From an uncultured Fibrobacter sp. (GTDB taxonomy: Bacteria > Fibrobacterota > Fibrobacteria > Fibrobacterales > Fibrobacteraceae), in contig NZ_CAMVDO010000003.1 of NCBI RefSeq assembly GCF_947166265.1, positions 154,849 to 218,848 of the forward strand: a stretch of 64,000 nt of DNA, read 5' to 3'. Position 1 is the stretch's first letter; each line of letters starts with the position of its first letter. Below, in pieces: positions 25,182 to 34,537 of the stretch. Under the pieces are notes generated by a model. It was not told the DNA's origin. It searched no databases and saw nothing but the letters and a program-made list of their open reading frames with translations. A program made the position numbers and the translations under genes.

Positions 25182-25928
25182 CTATTTATTTCCCTGCTCG
25201 ACTTGCTTGATGTCCTTTTGCGAGGCTTTCGTCAGGGAATATGTATCAAAAGCGGCCTCTCGCGGAAGTTGCAATTCGATGGATGTTATCTTCTCCATCC
25301 GGACCTCCCCCTTTTCTAGCGAAAGGTCAAAGACGTGTCCGCCAAAGCGTTTATCATCGGACACAAAGTGGAAATGCCACCCGGCCGCGTTGATACCTTC
25401 CATATAGTCGGGATAGTATAGACAAACTAGCGAACCCGCGATATGATCGAATTCAAACGACTTCTGCCGTTCAAACAGAATCTCCTTCAGTTCTATGTGA
25501 TGCGCCTTGACGCCACTTTCGGAGCGAGCATTCACTTTCTTGAAGAATCCATCTATCCGCACCATGTGCATACTATTGAGACCGAAGTGTTCTTCGATTT
25601 TCACATTCAGCAAAGCCTTGAGGCTATCGATATTCCCGACGGCACCAACCGCAAACGATTCCTGATTCTTTAGGAATACGACCGAAGCAAAGGGAACCCC
25701 CAGGTCAGCAGGAGTTTCGCTTACAGATCCATCATCGGCGGCGCGGTAGCAATGACCATCCACGACAATCATTTCGCCGTCGCAGTTTTCAAACGTTCCA
25801 AGCCCTGTATCTCCGTTCTGCAACAAGTCACTGACTCTAACCACCGTTCGCGTATACCCTAGCGCAAGGGCGTTCAACGTGGACACCTGGTACATTTTTT
25901 CTACAGAATTCAAATTGCAAGCTGACAT
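25182..25928 (-). CDS. budA: Alpha-acetolactate decarboxylase
   Basis: Converts alpha-acetolactate to acetoin; the enzyme carries zinc. Family features: YQVSTLNALALGYTRT, LQNGDTGLGTFENCDGEMIVVDG, VPFASVVFL and the metal-binding WHFHFVSDDKRFGGHV, with two close His and a later His. The length (249 residues) is normal. I start at ATG 25928; the reading frame can be extended by one TTG codon only. GAGGA is about 10 bases upstream. No acetolactate synthase or acetoin reductase gene lies next to it. It is divergent from the TIGR02171 genes. The first residues (MSACNLNS) do not look like a signal peptide. Confidence 0.87.
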   Translation of the reverse strand: MSACNLNSVEKMYQVSTLNALALGYTRTVVRVSDLLQNGDTGLGTFENCDGEMIVVDGHCYRAADDGSVSETPADLGVPFASVVFLKNQESFAVGAVGNIDSLKALLNVKIEEHFGLNSMHMVRIDGFFKKVNARSESGVKAHHIELKEILFERQKSFEFDHIAGSLVCLYYPDYMEGINAAGWHFHFVSDDKRFGGHVFDLSLEKGEVRMEKITSIELQLPREAAFDTYSLTKASQKDIKQVEQGNK

Positions 25929-26008
25929 CAAGGTTTTATCCTCGTTTTATCGTTTTCAAGACCTCTTCCCGCAAAAAGATAATAAAAATGTAATAATTAG
26001 CGCAGATA

Positions 26009-26050
26009 TTTTTTATATTACCCAACAAGGGACAATCCCTAGGGGAAAAT
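26009..26050 (+). promoter_or_regulatory. Leader of the first TIGR02171 gene, shared with the second
   Basis: Promoter-like TTTTTTATATTACCC, then ACAAGGGA-CAA-TCCCT (stem AGGGA/TCCCT) and GGGGAAAATATG. The second gene at 28962-29004 repeats the layout with the same stem and a different 3-base loop (TAT). Confidence 0.5.
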
Positions 26051-28960
26051 ATGAAATTCTTATCGGCAGTTATTGTATTCCTATTTCTAATGGGCTGCAG
26101 CAGCGAAACAAGCAGTTCAAGCAATCAGTCAGATAACGAAAATCAATCGGATTTCGTCGAAGTCGAAGGAATGGTCCAACTAAAGAGCGGATCCGTTTCC
26201 ATCGGTTCCAATGACAAAAGCTTCAAGGCAAACGAACGCCCCGCCATGGAAGTCATACTCGATTACGACTTCTACATGGGCATCCACGAGGTCACCTGTG
26301 GCGAATACGCCAGTGTAGCCAAAAAAGCCAAGCTCAAGACCTTCAAAAAATGCGAAAATGACAGTCTCCCCCTCACCGACATCACCTACTACGACGCCAT
26401 CCTTTTTGCAAACGCCAAGAGCAAACAGGATAACCTAGATACAGCCTATACCTATAGCAAGCCCCTGTATGACGACGACGGGCACTGCACGGAAATGGAA
26501 GGTTTTGCATTTCACCCTGATGCGAACGCATTTCGGCTTCCCACCGAGGCGGAATGGGTCTATGCGGCAAGCCTTGCCTGGGACGTAAAGAAAAGCTGGA
26601 ATAGCGACAATTCCGATTACAAGCTTCATCCGGTCTGTAGCATATGGACAGACTCCACCGGATTCTGTGACATGGCCGGAAACGCGATGGAATGGGTGAA
26701 TGACTGGATGGGAACATTCCGCGACACAACCGTCACCAACTATGTGGGGGCTCCCGATGGCGGTGACCTGGGAGAAAGAATCGTAAAAGGGGGCCGTTAT
26801 TCCTCTACCCCAAAAGAGCTCAACCCATACAGTAGAGGGGATGTCTATACGGTCACATCAGCCACAAGAGCCGATTACGTTGGCTTTAGACTCGCGTTCG
26901 GAAAAATTCCGAACCCACTCTGGATGGGTGACGACGGTAAATCACAATCAAGCGTCATTACCCCACTAGCCCAAAGCGAGACACTCAAAAAGCTAACAGG
27001 CACATACAACGTAAAACTTTCCTTCCGCAACGATATTTCCGGAAATATCGCCTATATCGACTACCTGAACGGAACGGTTTCTGTCAAGGAAATTACAAAA
27101 AATGTCAGCGCGTACCATCCAGAAATTTCTCCCGACGGAAACTGGATTGCCTATTGCACCGGATTCGAAGGCGTCTCGGGCAAAACAACAATTTACGTTC
27201 AAAACTTTGATACCGAGAATCACATCAAGGTAAAGCTCAAAACAGAAAGTGCCGCAATCCCCCGCTGGAACGTCCTTGAAAACGGCGACACCGTCATTGT
27301 CTACGTAAACGACGCCGGGAACAACAAGGAAAACGCAACGTTCAAAGGAACCTCAACCTGGCAGGTCAAATTCAAGAATGGAAAATTCGGAAAGCCACAG
27401 AAACTTTTCGACGGAGCATACCATGGAGGCATCAGCGAAGACCGCACCCTGGCTGTTTCGGGCACAAGGATTCTGCGGGCCCGTGTTGCGAAAAAAGGCT
27501 CAACCATAACCGACAAAGCAAGCGACATTGTTTGGTACGATTCAGCCCAAGCCTGCAACGTATCGCTTTCCCAAGATGGAACCAAGCGCACCGCATTCCT
27601 CGACTTCGGTGGAAAACCGGGCAAGAAATTTGTCGGCGAAAGCTACGCCACTCACGAAAGAGTCTTGATTGCAGACAGCACCGGGAAACTAGTTCAATCG
27701 CTCAAGGCCCCCACGGGTTATACATTCGACCATACGGAATGGGCAACCAACGGTGAAAAATCCATTATCGTAGCAACGCTCAGCAACACAAACGGCGCAC
27801 ATACCAAAGTAGTCCTCATCAACCCGACAGACAGCTCCATTACCGAAATCGTCGAGGGCGAAGAGGTTTGGCATCCGAACCTATGGGTAAAAAGAAATCA
27901 TATAAAGTACAGTTCGAGTAGTGCCATCAGCAGCAGCTCTGCTATCCGCATCAGCTCGAGTAACTCCAGTAGCAGCACGGTTATTATTGAAAGCAGCTCG
28001 TCGTCATACGATTCAAATATTTCGAGCAGCATTGTCGTTCAAGAAAAATCCTCCAATTCTAATTACAGCTTTGAACTTGACCCAGACAGTGCCGGAGCCT
28101 ACTACCGATCTTCGGGGCCCAATAGAGACGCAGACCAATGGCGTTATAAAATGGAATTCCTTTGGCAATATAAGGATACGGCTAATTTGGTTGTACTGGG
28201 ATCGTCTCGTGCCTACCACGGCATAAATCCAATGCTGTTCAGCACACCCGTTTTCGCTATCAACCTAGGGGTATCCAGAAATGCAATCGCGGGAACCCAT
28301 TACCTTTTCAACCATTACGTGTTACCCCATGTAAGGAATCTAAAATATGTCGTATTGACCGTAGATAATGATTTATGGAATGACACCGAATCCTTTTTTA
28401 CATCAGATTACAAATCATACCCCGGTTACGTTTACGATGCCAATCACAATTTTTGGATAGATCATTTTCCGGAACAACTCGTAGAATACACCTACGAATC
28501 ATTAGGAAACAGCATCAAAGGGCAAATGCTTAGAAAAATGCGTGGTTATTATGACGTAACGTCCTGCTCTTGGGGAAAACCAGCTGTAGAACAAGACAGT
28601 AATTGGTTGCAAAAGCGATATAAATATTACTACGAAAACTTTGAAATGCTAAAGGATCTGGCAAAAACGTGCTTTGAACATAACATCATCCTTATCGGAA
28701 TAATCACTCCACGTAGTCCACAATACAAGGAAACAGGATCTTTTGGTTACCATGGACTGTTGCGTAGCGAAGCCCCTGCCCTCATTCAGGAAATTGCAGA
28801 CATTGGCAAGACGTATCCCAACTTTATCCTGATGGACGAAAATAAAATGGGCAACCACGACTATACAGAAGACATGGCGTTCGACTTCGATCATCTTAAT
28901 AGAAATGGTGCGGCACAACTAACGGCACGAATAGACGCTCTATTGAAAACTTTAGAATAA
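26051..28960 (+). CDS. TIGR02171 lipoprotein: FGE-like, beta-propeller and SGNH-like domains
   Basis: A 969-residue lipoprotein (lipobox LMGC, then Ser-rich tether). Residues about 40-290 resemble the formylglycine-generating-enzyme/sulfatase-modifying fold (YMGIHEVTCGEYAS, RLPTEAEWVYAA, GNAMEWVNDWMG, RGGRYSS-like RGGRYSST, YVGFRLA). Residues about 320-615 look like a TolB-like beta-propeller (HPEISPDGNWIAYCTG, DHTEWATNGEKSIIV). A long Ser-rich linker follows (about 625-680), and the C-terminal domain (about 690-969) has SGNH-hydrolase traits: VVLGSSRAYHGINP and FDFDHLNRNGAAQL (Asp-x-x-His type). TIGR02171 was defined from Fibrobacter paralogues. A surface role is probable; catalysis by any domain is unproven. 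Confidence 0.85.
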   Translation: MKFLSAVIVFLFLMGCSSETSSSSNQSDNENQSDFVEVEGMVQLKSGSVSIGSNDKSFKANERPAMEVILDYDFYMGIHEVTCGEYASVAKKAKLKTFKKCENDSLPLTDITYYDAILFANAKSKQDNLDTAYTYSKPLYDDDGHCTEMEGFAFHPDANAFRLPTEAEWVYAASLAWDVKKSWNSDNSDYKLHPVCSIWTDSTGFCDMAGNAMEWVNDWMGTFRDTTVTNYVGAPDGGDLGERIVKGGRYSSTPKELNPYSRGDVYTVTSATRADYVGFRLAFGKIPNPLWMGDDGKSQSSVITPLAQSETLKKLTGTYNVKLSFRNDISGNIAYIDYLNGTVSVKEITKNVSAYHPEISPDGNWIAYCTGFEGVSGKTTIYVQNFDTENHIKVKLKTESAAIPRWNVLENGDTVIVYVNDAGNNKENATFKGTSTWQVKFKNGKFGKPQKLFDGAYHGGISEDRTLAVSGTRILRARVAKKGSTITDKASDIVWYDSAQACNVSLSQDGTKRTAFLDFGGKPGKKFVGESYATHERVLIADSTGKLVQSLKAPTGYTFDHTEWATNGEKSIIVATLSNTNGAHTKVVLINPTDSSITEIVEGEEVWHPNLWVKRNHIKYSSSSAISSSSAIRISSSNSSSSTVIIESSSSSYDSNISSSIVVQEKSSNSNYSFELDPDSAGAYYRSSGPNRDADQWRYKMEFLWQYKDTANLVVLGSSRAYHGINPMLFSTPVFAINLGVSRNAIAGTHYLFNHYVLPHVRNLKYVVLTVDNDLWNDTESFFTSDYKSYPGYVYDANHNFWIDHFPEQLVEYTYESLGNSIKGQMLRKMRGYYDVTSCSWGKPAVEQDSNWLQKRYKYYYENFEMLKDLAKTCFEHNIILIGIITPRSPQYKETGSFGYHGLLRSEAPALIQEIADIGKTYPNFILMDENKMGNHDYTEDMAFDFDHLNRNGAAQLTARIDALLKTLE

Positions 28961-28961
28961 A

Positions 28962-29004
28962 CTTTTATATATTACCCAACAAGGGATATTCCCTAGGAGA
29001 AAAT
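28962..29004 (+). promoter_or_regulatory. Leader of the second TIGR02171 gene
   Basis: TTTTATATATTACCC, then AAGGGATATTCCCT, then AGGAG and ATG. Starts 2 bases after the previous stop codon; the same order of elements as in the leader of the first gene. Confidence 0.5.
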
Positions 29005-31824
29005 ATGAGAATTTTACTAGCAATTATTGTATTCTTATTTCTAATAGGATGCAGCAACAGCGAATCGTTTACGCCTCCCAACACCGAGGAGTCCGTTCCT
29101 AACGATTCCGTTCAAATCGATCCCATTGTCATTGAAGGAATGATTCACTTCGCAAACGGCAAAGTCTCCCTTGGCACCAACAACAAGAACTTCAAGGAAA
29201 GCGAGCGCCCCGCCATGGAAGTCATACTCGATTACGACTTCTACATGGGCATCCACGAGATAACCTGTGGCGAATACGCCAGTGTAGCCAAAAAAGCCAA
29301 GCTCAAGACCTTCAAAAAATGCGAAAATGACAGCCTCCCCCTCACCGACATCACCTACTACGACGCCATCCTTTTTGCAAACGCCAAAAGTAAACTCGAG
29401 AATCGTGATACCGTCTACTCATATCGCAGCGCCATCTTCGATGAAGAAAAGCACTGCACCGACCTCGAAGGTTTTGCTTTCCACCCAGGAATCGAAGGCT
29501 ACAGACTCCCGACCGAAGCGGAATGGGTCTATGCGGCAACCCGTGCTTGGGACGTAAAGAAAAGCTGGAACAACGAAAACTCCGAATACAAACTTCATAC
29601 CGTCTGCAGCAAGGGAGCCGATTCCGCCGGGTTCTGCGACATGGCAGGAAATGCCCTGGAATGGGTCAGCGACTGGAAAGGCGACTTCCGCGATACAACC
29701 ATTACAAACTATGTCGGCGCCCCTAGCGGAGAAGACTTGGGCGAACGAGTTGTAAAAGGAGGATGCTATTCCTCCTCCGAAAAGGAACTCAACCCCTACA
29801 GCAGAGGCGACATATATACCGTCACCTCGTCCACGCGAGCAGAATATGTCGGTTTCCGGCTAGCCTTCGGAAACATCCCCAACGCGCTCTGGATGAATAA
29901 CGACGGGACTTCACAGACAAGCGTCATCACGCCACTTGCAGGCATCGAGACCATCAAAAAAATCACCGGCTCATACAACGTAAAGCTCGCCTTCCGCAAC
30001 GATGTATCTGGAAACATCGCCTATATAGACTACTTGAACGGCAGTATGTCCGTCAAGGAAATCACCAAAAACACAGACAGCTACCATCCAGAAATTTCTC
30101 CTGACGGAAACTGGATTGTCTATTGTACCGGATTCGAGGGAGTCGCAGGGAAATCAACAATTTACGTTCAAAGCCTTGAGGGAGAGGAAACCATCCAGGT
30201 AAAACTCAAAGCAGAAAGTGCAACAATCCCCCGCTGGCGCGTCCTTGAAAACGGCGACACAACTATAGTCTACGTGACCGATGCCGGGAGCAACAGGAAT
30301 AAAGCGACATTCAAATCGACTTCGACATGGCAAGTCAAATTCATGGACGGCAAGTTCGGCACCCCGCAAAAACTGTTCGACGGAGCCTACCACGGTGGTA
30401 TCAGCGAAGACCGCACCCTTGCCGTATCGGGCGCACAGCTCCTGCGCGCTCGCATTGCCCAGAACGGGTCCTCCGTAACAGGAAAAGCAAACGATGTCGT
30501 CTGGTACGATTCAGCGCAAGCCTGCAACGTATCACTTTCCCAGGATGGGACCAAGCGCACTACCTTCCTTGATTTTGCAGGGAAGCCGGGCAAGGACTTT
30601 GTCGGCGAAAACTATTCCACCCATGCGCGTCTTTTTATAGCTGACAGCACCGGAAAACTGATCCATTCCATCAGGGCCCCCTCGGGCTACACCTTCGACC
30701 ATACGGAATGGTCGACCGATGGAGAAAAATCCATTATCGTAGCAAGCCTCACCAACACAAACGGGGCACATTCTAAAATCGCCCTTATAAATCCAGAAGA
30801 CAACAGCATCACCGAGATTGTCGAAGGCGATGAGCTCTGGCACCCGAACTTGTGGATTAAGAAAAAGACCAGCAAATCAAGTTCCGACAACGACACGCTC
30901 CCTGCAAGACCAGCTTTCGAACTGGATCCAGACAGTGCCGGAATTTATTACAACACCTCTGGAGCTCACGATAGAGCCGACCAGTGGCGCTATAAAATGG
31001 AATTCCTGTGGAAATATAAAGATACGGCAAACATTGTCATTATCGGTTCTTCACGAACCTACTATGGCATAAATCCCCTGCTTTTTAGCGAGCCCTATTT
31101 TGCAGCAAATCTGTCCGTTTCAGGAAACCACCAAAAAGCATCTTATCATTTCTTAACGCAATATGTACTCCCCCATGTGAACAAATTAAAGGTAGTCATC
31201 AAGGACATTGATTTGGACAGATGGCATACCGTTAGTTCGGGCATTTTTAGGTCTGCATATACAGCATACCCTGGATACGTTTACGACAAAAACCACAACT
31301 ATTGGAAAGGCAACTATCCAGAAGGTTTGGCTGAAGCCGCTTACGATGCCCCCGGTAGCGCCTTAATACAAGGCGTGCTGCGTCCAACACGAGGATACCA
31401 GGAAAGATACGCCCACGGCTGGGGCAAGCCAACAACAAATCATGATTCCACCTGGCTTGACGAACTCAGGAACAACTACTATGATAATTTCGACTATCTT
31501 GTAAAAATGATCAAAGAATGTCAAAAGAGGGACATCATTTTTATCGGCATCATCACGCCAGAAAATCCGCATTACAAAGAAACAGGTGCCTTTGGAAAGC
31601 ATGGGCTCAGGAGAAGCGAGGCCACATCGCTTATAGCAGAAATCAATAGCCTAAGCGAGAAGTATCCCAACTTCATCTTGATGGACGAAAACAAGATGGG
31701 CAATCATGACTACACAGATGAAATGGCGTTTGATACGGACCATCTAGCGGGCGCAGGCGCAACGCAGCTGACTCTTCGTGTGAACGAACTCATCAAGACA
31801 TTAAACATCCATTTTGAACAGTAA
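29005..31824 (+). CDS. TIGR02171 lipoprotein, tandem paralogue
   Basis: A 939-residue lipoprotein (lipobox LIGC) with the same three domains as its upstream neighbour: FGE-like (YMGIHEITCGEYAS, EGYRLPTEAEWVYAA, GNALEWVSDW), beta-propeller (HPEISPDGNWIVYCTG) and SGNH-like (VIIGSSRTYYGINP, FDTDHLAGAGATQL). It lacks the long Ser-rich linker of the first copy and has only a short one (SSDNDTLPARPAF). It starts 44 bases after the first gene's stop and has its own repeat-derived leader. One stretch is nearly identical at DNA level to the first gene (see the finding on gene conversion). Likely lipoprotein at the cell surface; enzymatic role not shown. Confidence 0.85.
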   Translation: MRILLAIIVFLFLIGCSNSESFTPPNTEESVPNDSVQIDPIVIEGMIHFANGKVSLGTNNKNFKESERPAMEVILDYDFYMGIHEITCGEYASVAKKAKLKTFKKCENDSLPLTDITYYDAILFANAKSKLENRDTVYSYRSAIFDEEKHCTDLEGFAFHPGIEGYRLPTEAEWVYAATRAWDVKKSWNNENSEYKLHTVCSKGADSAGFCDMAGNALEWVSDWKGDFRDTTITNYVGAPSGEDLGERVVKGGCYSSSEKELNPYSRGDIYTVTSSTRAEYVGFRLAFGNIPNALWMNNDGTSQTSVITPLAGIETIKKITGSYNVKLAFRNDVSGNIAYIDYLNGSMSVKEITKNTDSYHPEISPDGNWIVYCTGFEGVAGKSTIYVQSLEGEETIQVKLKAESATIPRWRVLENGDTTIVYVTDAGSNRNKATFKSTSTWQVKFMDGKFGTPQKLFDGAYHGGISEDRTLAVSGAQLLRARIAQNGSSVTGKANDVVWYDSAQACNVSLSQDGTKRTTFLDFAGKPGKDFVGENYSTHARLFIADSTGKLIHSIRAPSGYTFDHTEWSTDGEKSIIVASLTNTNGAHSKIALINPEDNSITEIVEGDELWHPNLWIKKKTSKSSSDNDTLPARPAFELDPDSAGIYYNTSGAHDRADQWRYKMEFLWKYKDTANIVIIGSSRTYYGINPLLFSEPYFAANLSVSGNHQKASYHFLTQYVLPHVNKLKVVIKDIDLDRWHTVSSGIFRSAYTAYPGYVYDKNHNYWKGNYPEGLAEAAYDAPGSALIQGVLRPTRGYQERYAHGWGKPTTNHDSTWLDELRNNYYDNFDYLVKMIKECQKRDIIFIGIITPENPHYKETGAFGKHGLRRSEATSLIAEINSLSEKYPNFILMDENKMGNHDYTDEMAFDTDHLAGAGATQLTLRVNELIKTLNIHFEQ

Positions 31825-31866
31825 GTATCGGCAAAGAGGGAATGGGATTTTTCTCGCAGGGTCTCA

Positions 31867-31883
31867 TTTTTTCTAAATTTACC
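31867..31883 (+). promoter_or_regulatory. Promoter-like motif upstream of pheT
   Basis: TTTTTTCTAAATTTACC, the window-wide motif, about 80 bases before the start codon. Confidence 0.4.
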
Positions 31884-31964
31884 ACCGAAATTTAAGCAGG
31901 CACGTGTTTTGCACGCGGGTCGTTTTGTGGCACCCAGGCAAAATTCGCGCTAAAGAGGAAAAAG

Positions 31965-34400
31965 ATGAAAGTTTCTTTGAATTGGCTCAGACGTCATGTT
32001 GATCTTCCGGAATCTGCGGAAGAAGTTGCAAAGGCCCTCACCGCCGTCGGCTTGGAAGTCGAAGGCATGGAAGAACCGGGCAAGGTTTATGAAAAGCTGG
32101 TGGTGGCAAAGGTTCTTACCTGCGAAGCCCACCCGGACAGCGACCACTTGCACATCACGACGGTGAACGACGGCAAGGAAACCATCCAGGTCGTTTGCGG
32201 AGCCCCGAACGTGGCTGCCGGCCAGACCGTGGTGCTCGCCCCGATCGGTGCGGAACTTCCGCTCCCTGATGGTGGCACGCTCAAGATGAAGAAATCCAAG
32301 ATCCGCGGCGTCGAAAGCTTCGGCATGATTTGCGCCGAAGACGAAATCGGCCTTTCTGACGACCACGGCGGAATCATGGTTCTCGACGACAGCATTCCCG
32401 CTGGTACACCGTTCGTAAGCCTCGGCCTCTACGACGTCTGCTTCGAACTGAACGTGACCCCGAACCGTCCGGATGCCCTCAGCCACCGCGGTGTCGCTCG
32501 TGAACTTGCCGCCAAGTTCAACCGTCCGCTCAAGCCGCTTACCTACGAACTCAAGGAAGATTCCGAAGCCGCAAGCTCTGCCGTGAGCCTCGAAGTGGTT
32601 CCCGGTTGCGGTTGCTCCCGCTATGTGGGCCGCGTCATCAAGGATGTGAAGGTCGAAAAGTCCCCCGCATGGCTCGCCAAGTTGCTCCACGCCGTGGGCA
32701 TGAACAGCATCAACAACGTCGTCGATATCACGAACTTCATTCTGATGGACGTGGGCCAGCCGCTCCACAGCTTCGACATGGACCAGCTCCACGGGAACTC
32801 GATTAAGGTTCGCCGCGCCGTGAAGGGCGAAAAGATCGAAACCATCGACCACACCGCCCACGAACTTCTGGAAAGCGACCTCGTGATCTGCGACGGTGAC
32901 CGTCCGGCTTGCGTAGCCGGCGTGATGGGCGGCGTCGAATCCGAAATCGTCGATGCCACCAAGAACGTGTTCCTCGAAAGCGCCTGGTTCAACCCGACCA
33001 TCGTCCGCAAGCAGGCCAAGCGCCTCTGCATCTCGACGGATTCCAGCTACCGCTTCGAACGCGAAATTGACTTTACCACCCAGGACGAATACAGCCGCTA
33101 CGCCTGCGCCATGATTCAGGAAGTCGCGGGTGGCCGCATTCTCAAGGGCACCGTCGAATACACCGGCGACGACCACAAGAAGAATTTGAACGAAGTCACG
33201 CTCCGCACTGCCCGCGCCGAAAAGATCATCGGCATGAAGATTGCCGCAGCTGACATCGAAAAGTACCTCACGGGTATCGCCCTCGAAGTCGTGAAGAAGG
33301 ATGCCGAGTCTATCACCTTCAAGATTCCGGGCTTCCGCCCCGACCTCGAACGCGAAGTGGACCTCATCGAAGAAGTGGCCCGCCTCATCGGTTTCGACAA
33401 CATCCCGTACAGCTTGCCGAAGTTCACCATGCAGCCCAACGAACTTCCGCCCATCGAAGTTTTGAACAGGAAGATCCGCAAGACGCTTTCGGCAATGGGT
33501 CTCCACGAATGCTTGAGCCTCCGCTTTACGAGCAAGGCCCGTACCGAAGCCCTGTTCGGTGCCGAAAACGACGACCGCCGCAGCAAGCCCGCAGCGCTCC
33601 TCAACCCGCTTTCCGATGAACTCGGCGTGGTTCCGACCAGCCTCCTCCCGAATCTTCTCAAGAGCGTTGCCGAAAACGAAAAGAACCGCCCCGGTTCCGT
33701 TCGCCTGTTCGAAGTCGCCAAGGGACAGTTCAAGCGCGACCGCAAGGACGTGCGCGATCCGGGCTTCGACGAATCGAACTTGGTCGCTCTCACCATCGCA
33801 GGCGCATTCGACGTGAATCCGCTGAACGACAAGCCCGCCCAGATTGACTTTGCCGCCTTCAAGGGCTTTGTGCAGAGCTTCCTCAAGCGTGTGGGTCTCG
33901 TCGTAGAATTCCGCGTTCCTGAAAAGGCCGAAATTTACCTGCACCCGGGCAAGCAAGTCGAAGTCCTCGCCGACGGCGTGGTACTCGGCACCATGGGTGA
34001 ACTCCACCCGACCGCCATGGCCGCTTTTGAAATCGGCTACACCACCTACGTGATGGAACTCGACATGGACAAGATGGAACACGCCACCCACAAGAAGATT
34101 GTGTTCGAACCGTTCAGCCGCCAGGTGCCCTCCAGCCGCGACATCTCCATTGAAGTCGACAAGACGATGACTCACGAGCAGATCCTCGCCCGCATCAAGG
34201 GACTCAACCCGAAGAACCTCGCGAAGATTACGCTCAAGAGCATCTACGAAGGCGACAAGATCGAAGCCGGCAAGAAGAACATGGTCTACAGCCTCACCTA
34301 CCAGGCCATGGACCGCACGCTTACCGACGACGAAGTCAACAAGGCCCACAACAAGCTGCGTGACAAGCTCGTCGCTAACGGCGATATCGTGCTGAGATAG
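31965..34400 (+). CDS. pheT: Phenylalanyl-tRNA synthetase beta subunit
   Basis: Beta chain of the alpha2-beta2 enzyme that charges tRNA-Phe. Domains in order: N-terminal tRNA-binding OB domain (VAKVLTCEAHPDSDHLHITTV), B3/B4 editing domain (PNRPDALSHRGVARELAA), B5 and the class II core-like region (LIEEVARLIGFDNIP), and the C-terminal FDX-ACB anticodon-binding domain (SRDISIEVDKTMTHEQI). At 811 residues it has the usual bacterial length. AAAGAGG precedes the ATG. The pheS gene is not next to it: upstream is the TIGR02171 pair and downstream the convergent TerB-like gene, so the usual pheST operon is split here. Confidence 0.96.
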   Translation: MKVSLNWLRRHVDLPESAEEVAKALTAVGLEVEGMEEPGKVYEKLVVAKVLTCEAHPDSDHLHITTVNDGKETIQVVCGAPNVAAGQTVVLAPIGAELPLPDGGTLKMKKSKIRGVESFGMICAEDEIGLSDDHGGIMVLDDSIPAGTPFVSLGLYDVCFELNVTPNRPDALSHRGVARELAAKFNRPLKPLTYELKEDSEAASSAVSLEVVPGCGCSRYVGRVIKDVKVEKSPAWLAKLLHAVGMNSINNVVDITNFILMDVGQPLHSFDMDQLHGNSIKVRRAVKGEKIETIDHTAHELLESDLVICDGDRPACVAGVMGGVESEIVDATKNVFLESAWFNPTIVRKQAKRLCISTDSSYRFEREIDFTTQDEYSRYACAMIQEVAGGRILKGTVEYTGDDHKKNLNEVTLRTARAEKIIGMKIAAADIEKYLTGIALEVVKKDAESITFKIPGFRPDLEREVDLIEEVARLIGFDNIPYSLPKFTMQPNELPPIEVLNRKIRKTLSAMGLHECLSLRFTSKARTEALFGAENDDRRSKPAALLNPLSDELGVVPTSLLPNLLKSVAENEKNRPGSVRLFEVAKGQFKRDRKDVRDPGFDESNLVALTIAGAFDVNPLNDKPAQIDFAAFKGFVQSFLKRVGLVVEFRVPEKAEIYLHPGKQVEVLADGVVLGTMGELHPTAMAAFEIGYTTYVMELDMDKMEHATHKKIVFEPFSRQVPSSRDISIEVDKTMTHEQILARIKGLNPKNLAKITLKSIYEGDKIEAGKKNMVYSLTYQAMDRTLTDDEVNKAHNKLRDKLVANGDIVLR

Positions 34401-34402
34401 AG

Positions 34403-34535
34403 CTATGAGGTCGGCGTAAACGCCTCTGAGGTCGCTACGCTTTGGGCCTTGAGCATTTATAATAAAAGCCCCTGCAAAGGGGCTCATTTTTTTCTCATAG
34501 CTCAAAGCTCAAAGGGCCGTAAGGCCCGACCTCAT
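34403..34535. repeat. Family E repeat pair bracketing the pheT terminator
   Basis: Left part (34403-34455): GGTC then GGCGT-AA-ACGCC then CTCTGAGGTCGC. Right part (34508-34535): CTCAAAG then GGGCC-GTAA-GGCCC then GACCTCAT. Same layout as at 14461-14610. Confidence 0.6.
34467..34494 (+). terminator. Intrinsic terminator of pheT
   Basis: AGCCCCT and AGGGGCT form a 7-bp stem with loop GCAA, followed by CA and seven T residues. Confidence 0.85.
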
Positions 34536-34537
34536 CG

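Noticed and set aside
31950..34505. An 851-codon open frame on the minus strand opposite pheT
   Set aside because: It is a shadow of pheT. Strong codon bias of the real gene keeps the opposite frame free of stops. The minus-strand translation has no domain motifs.
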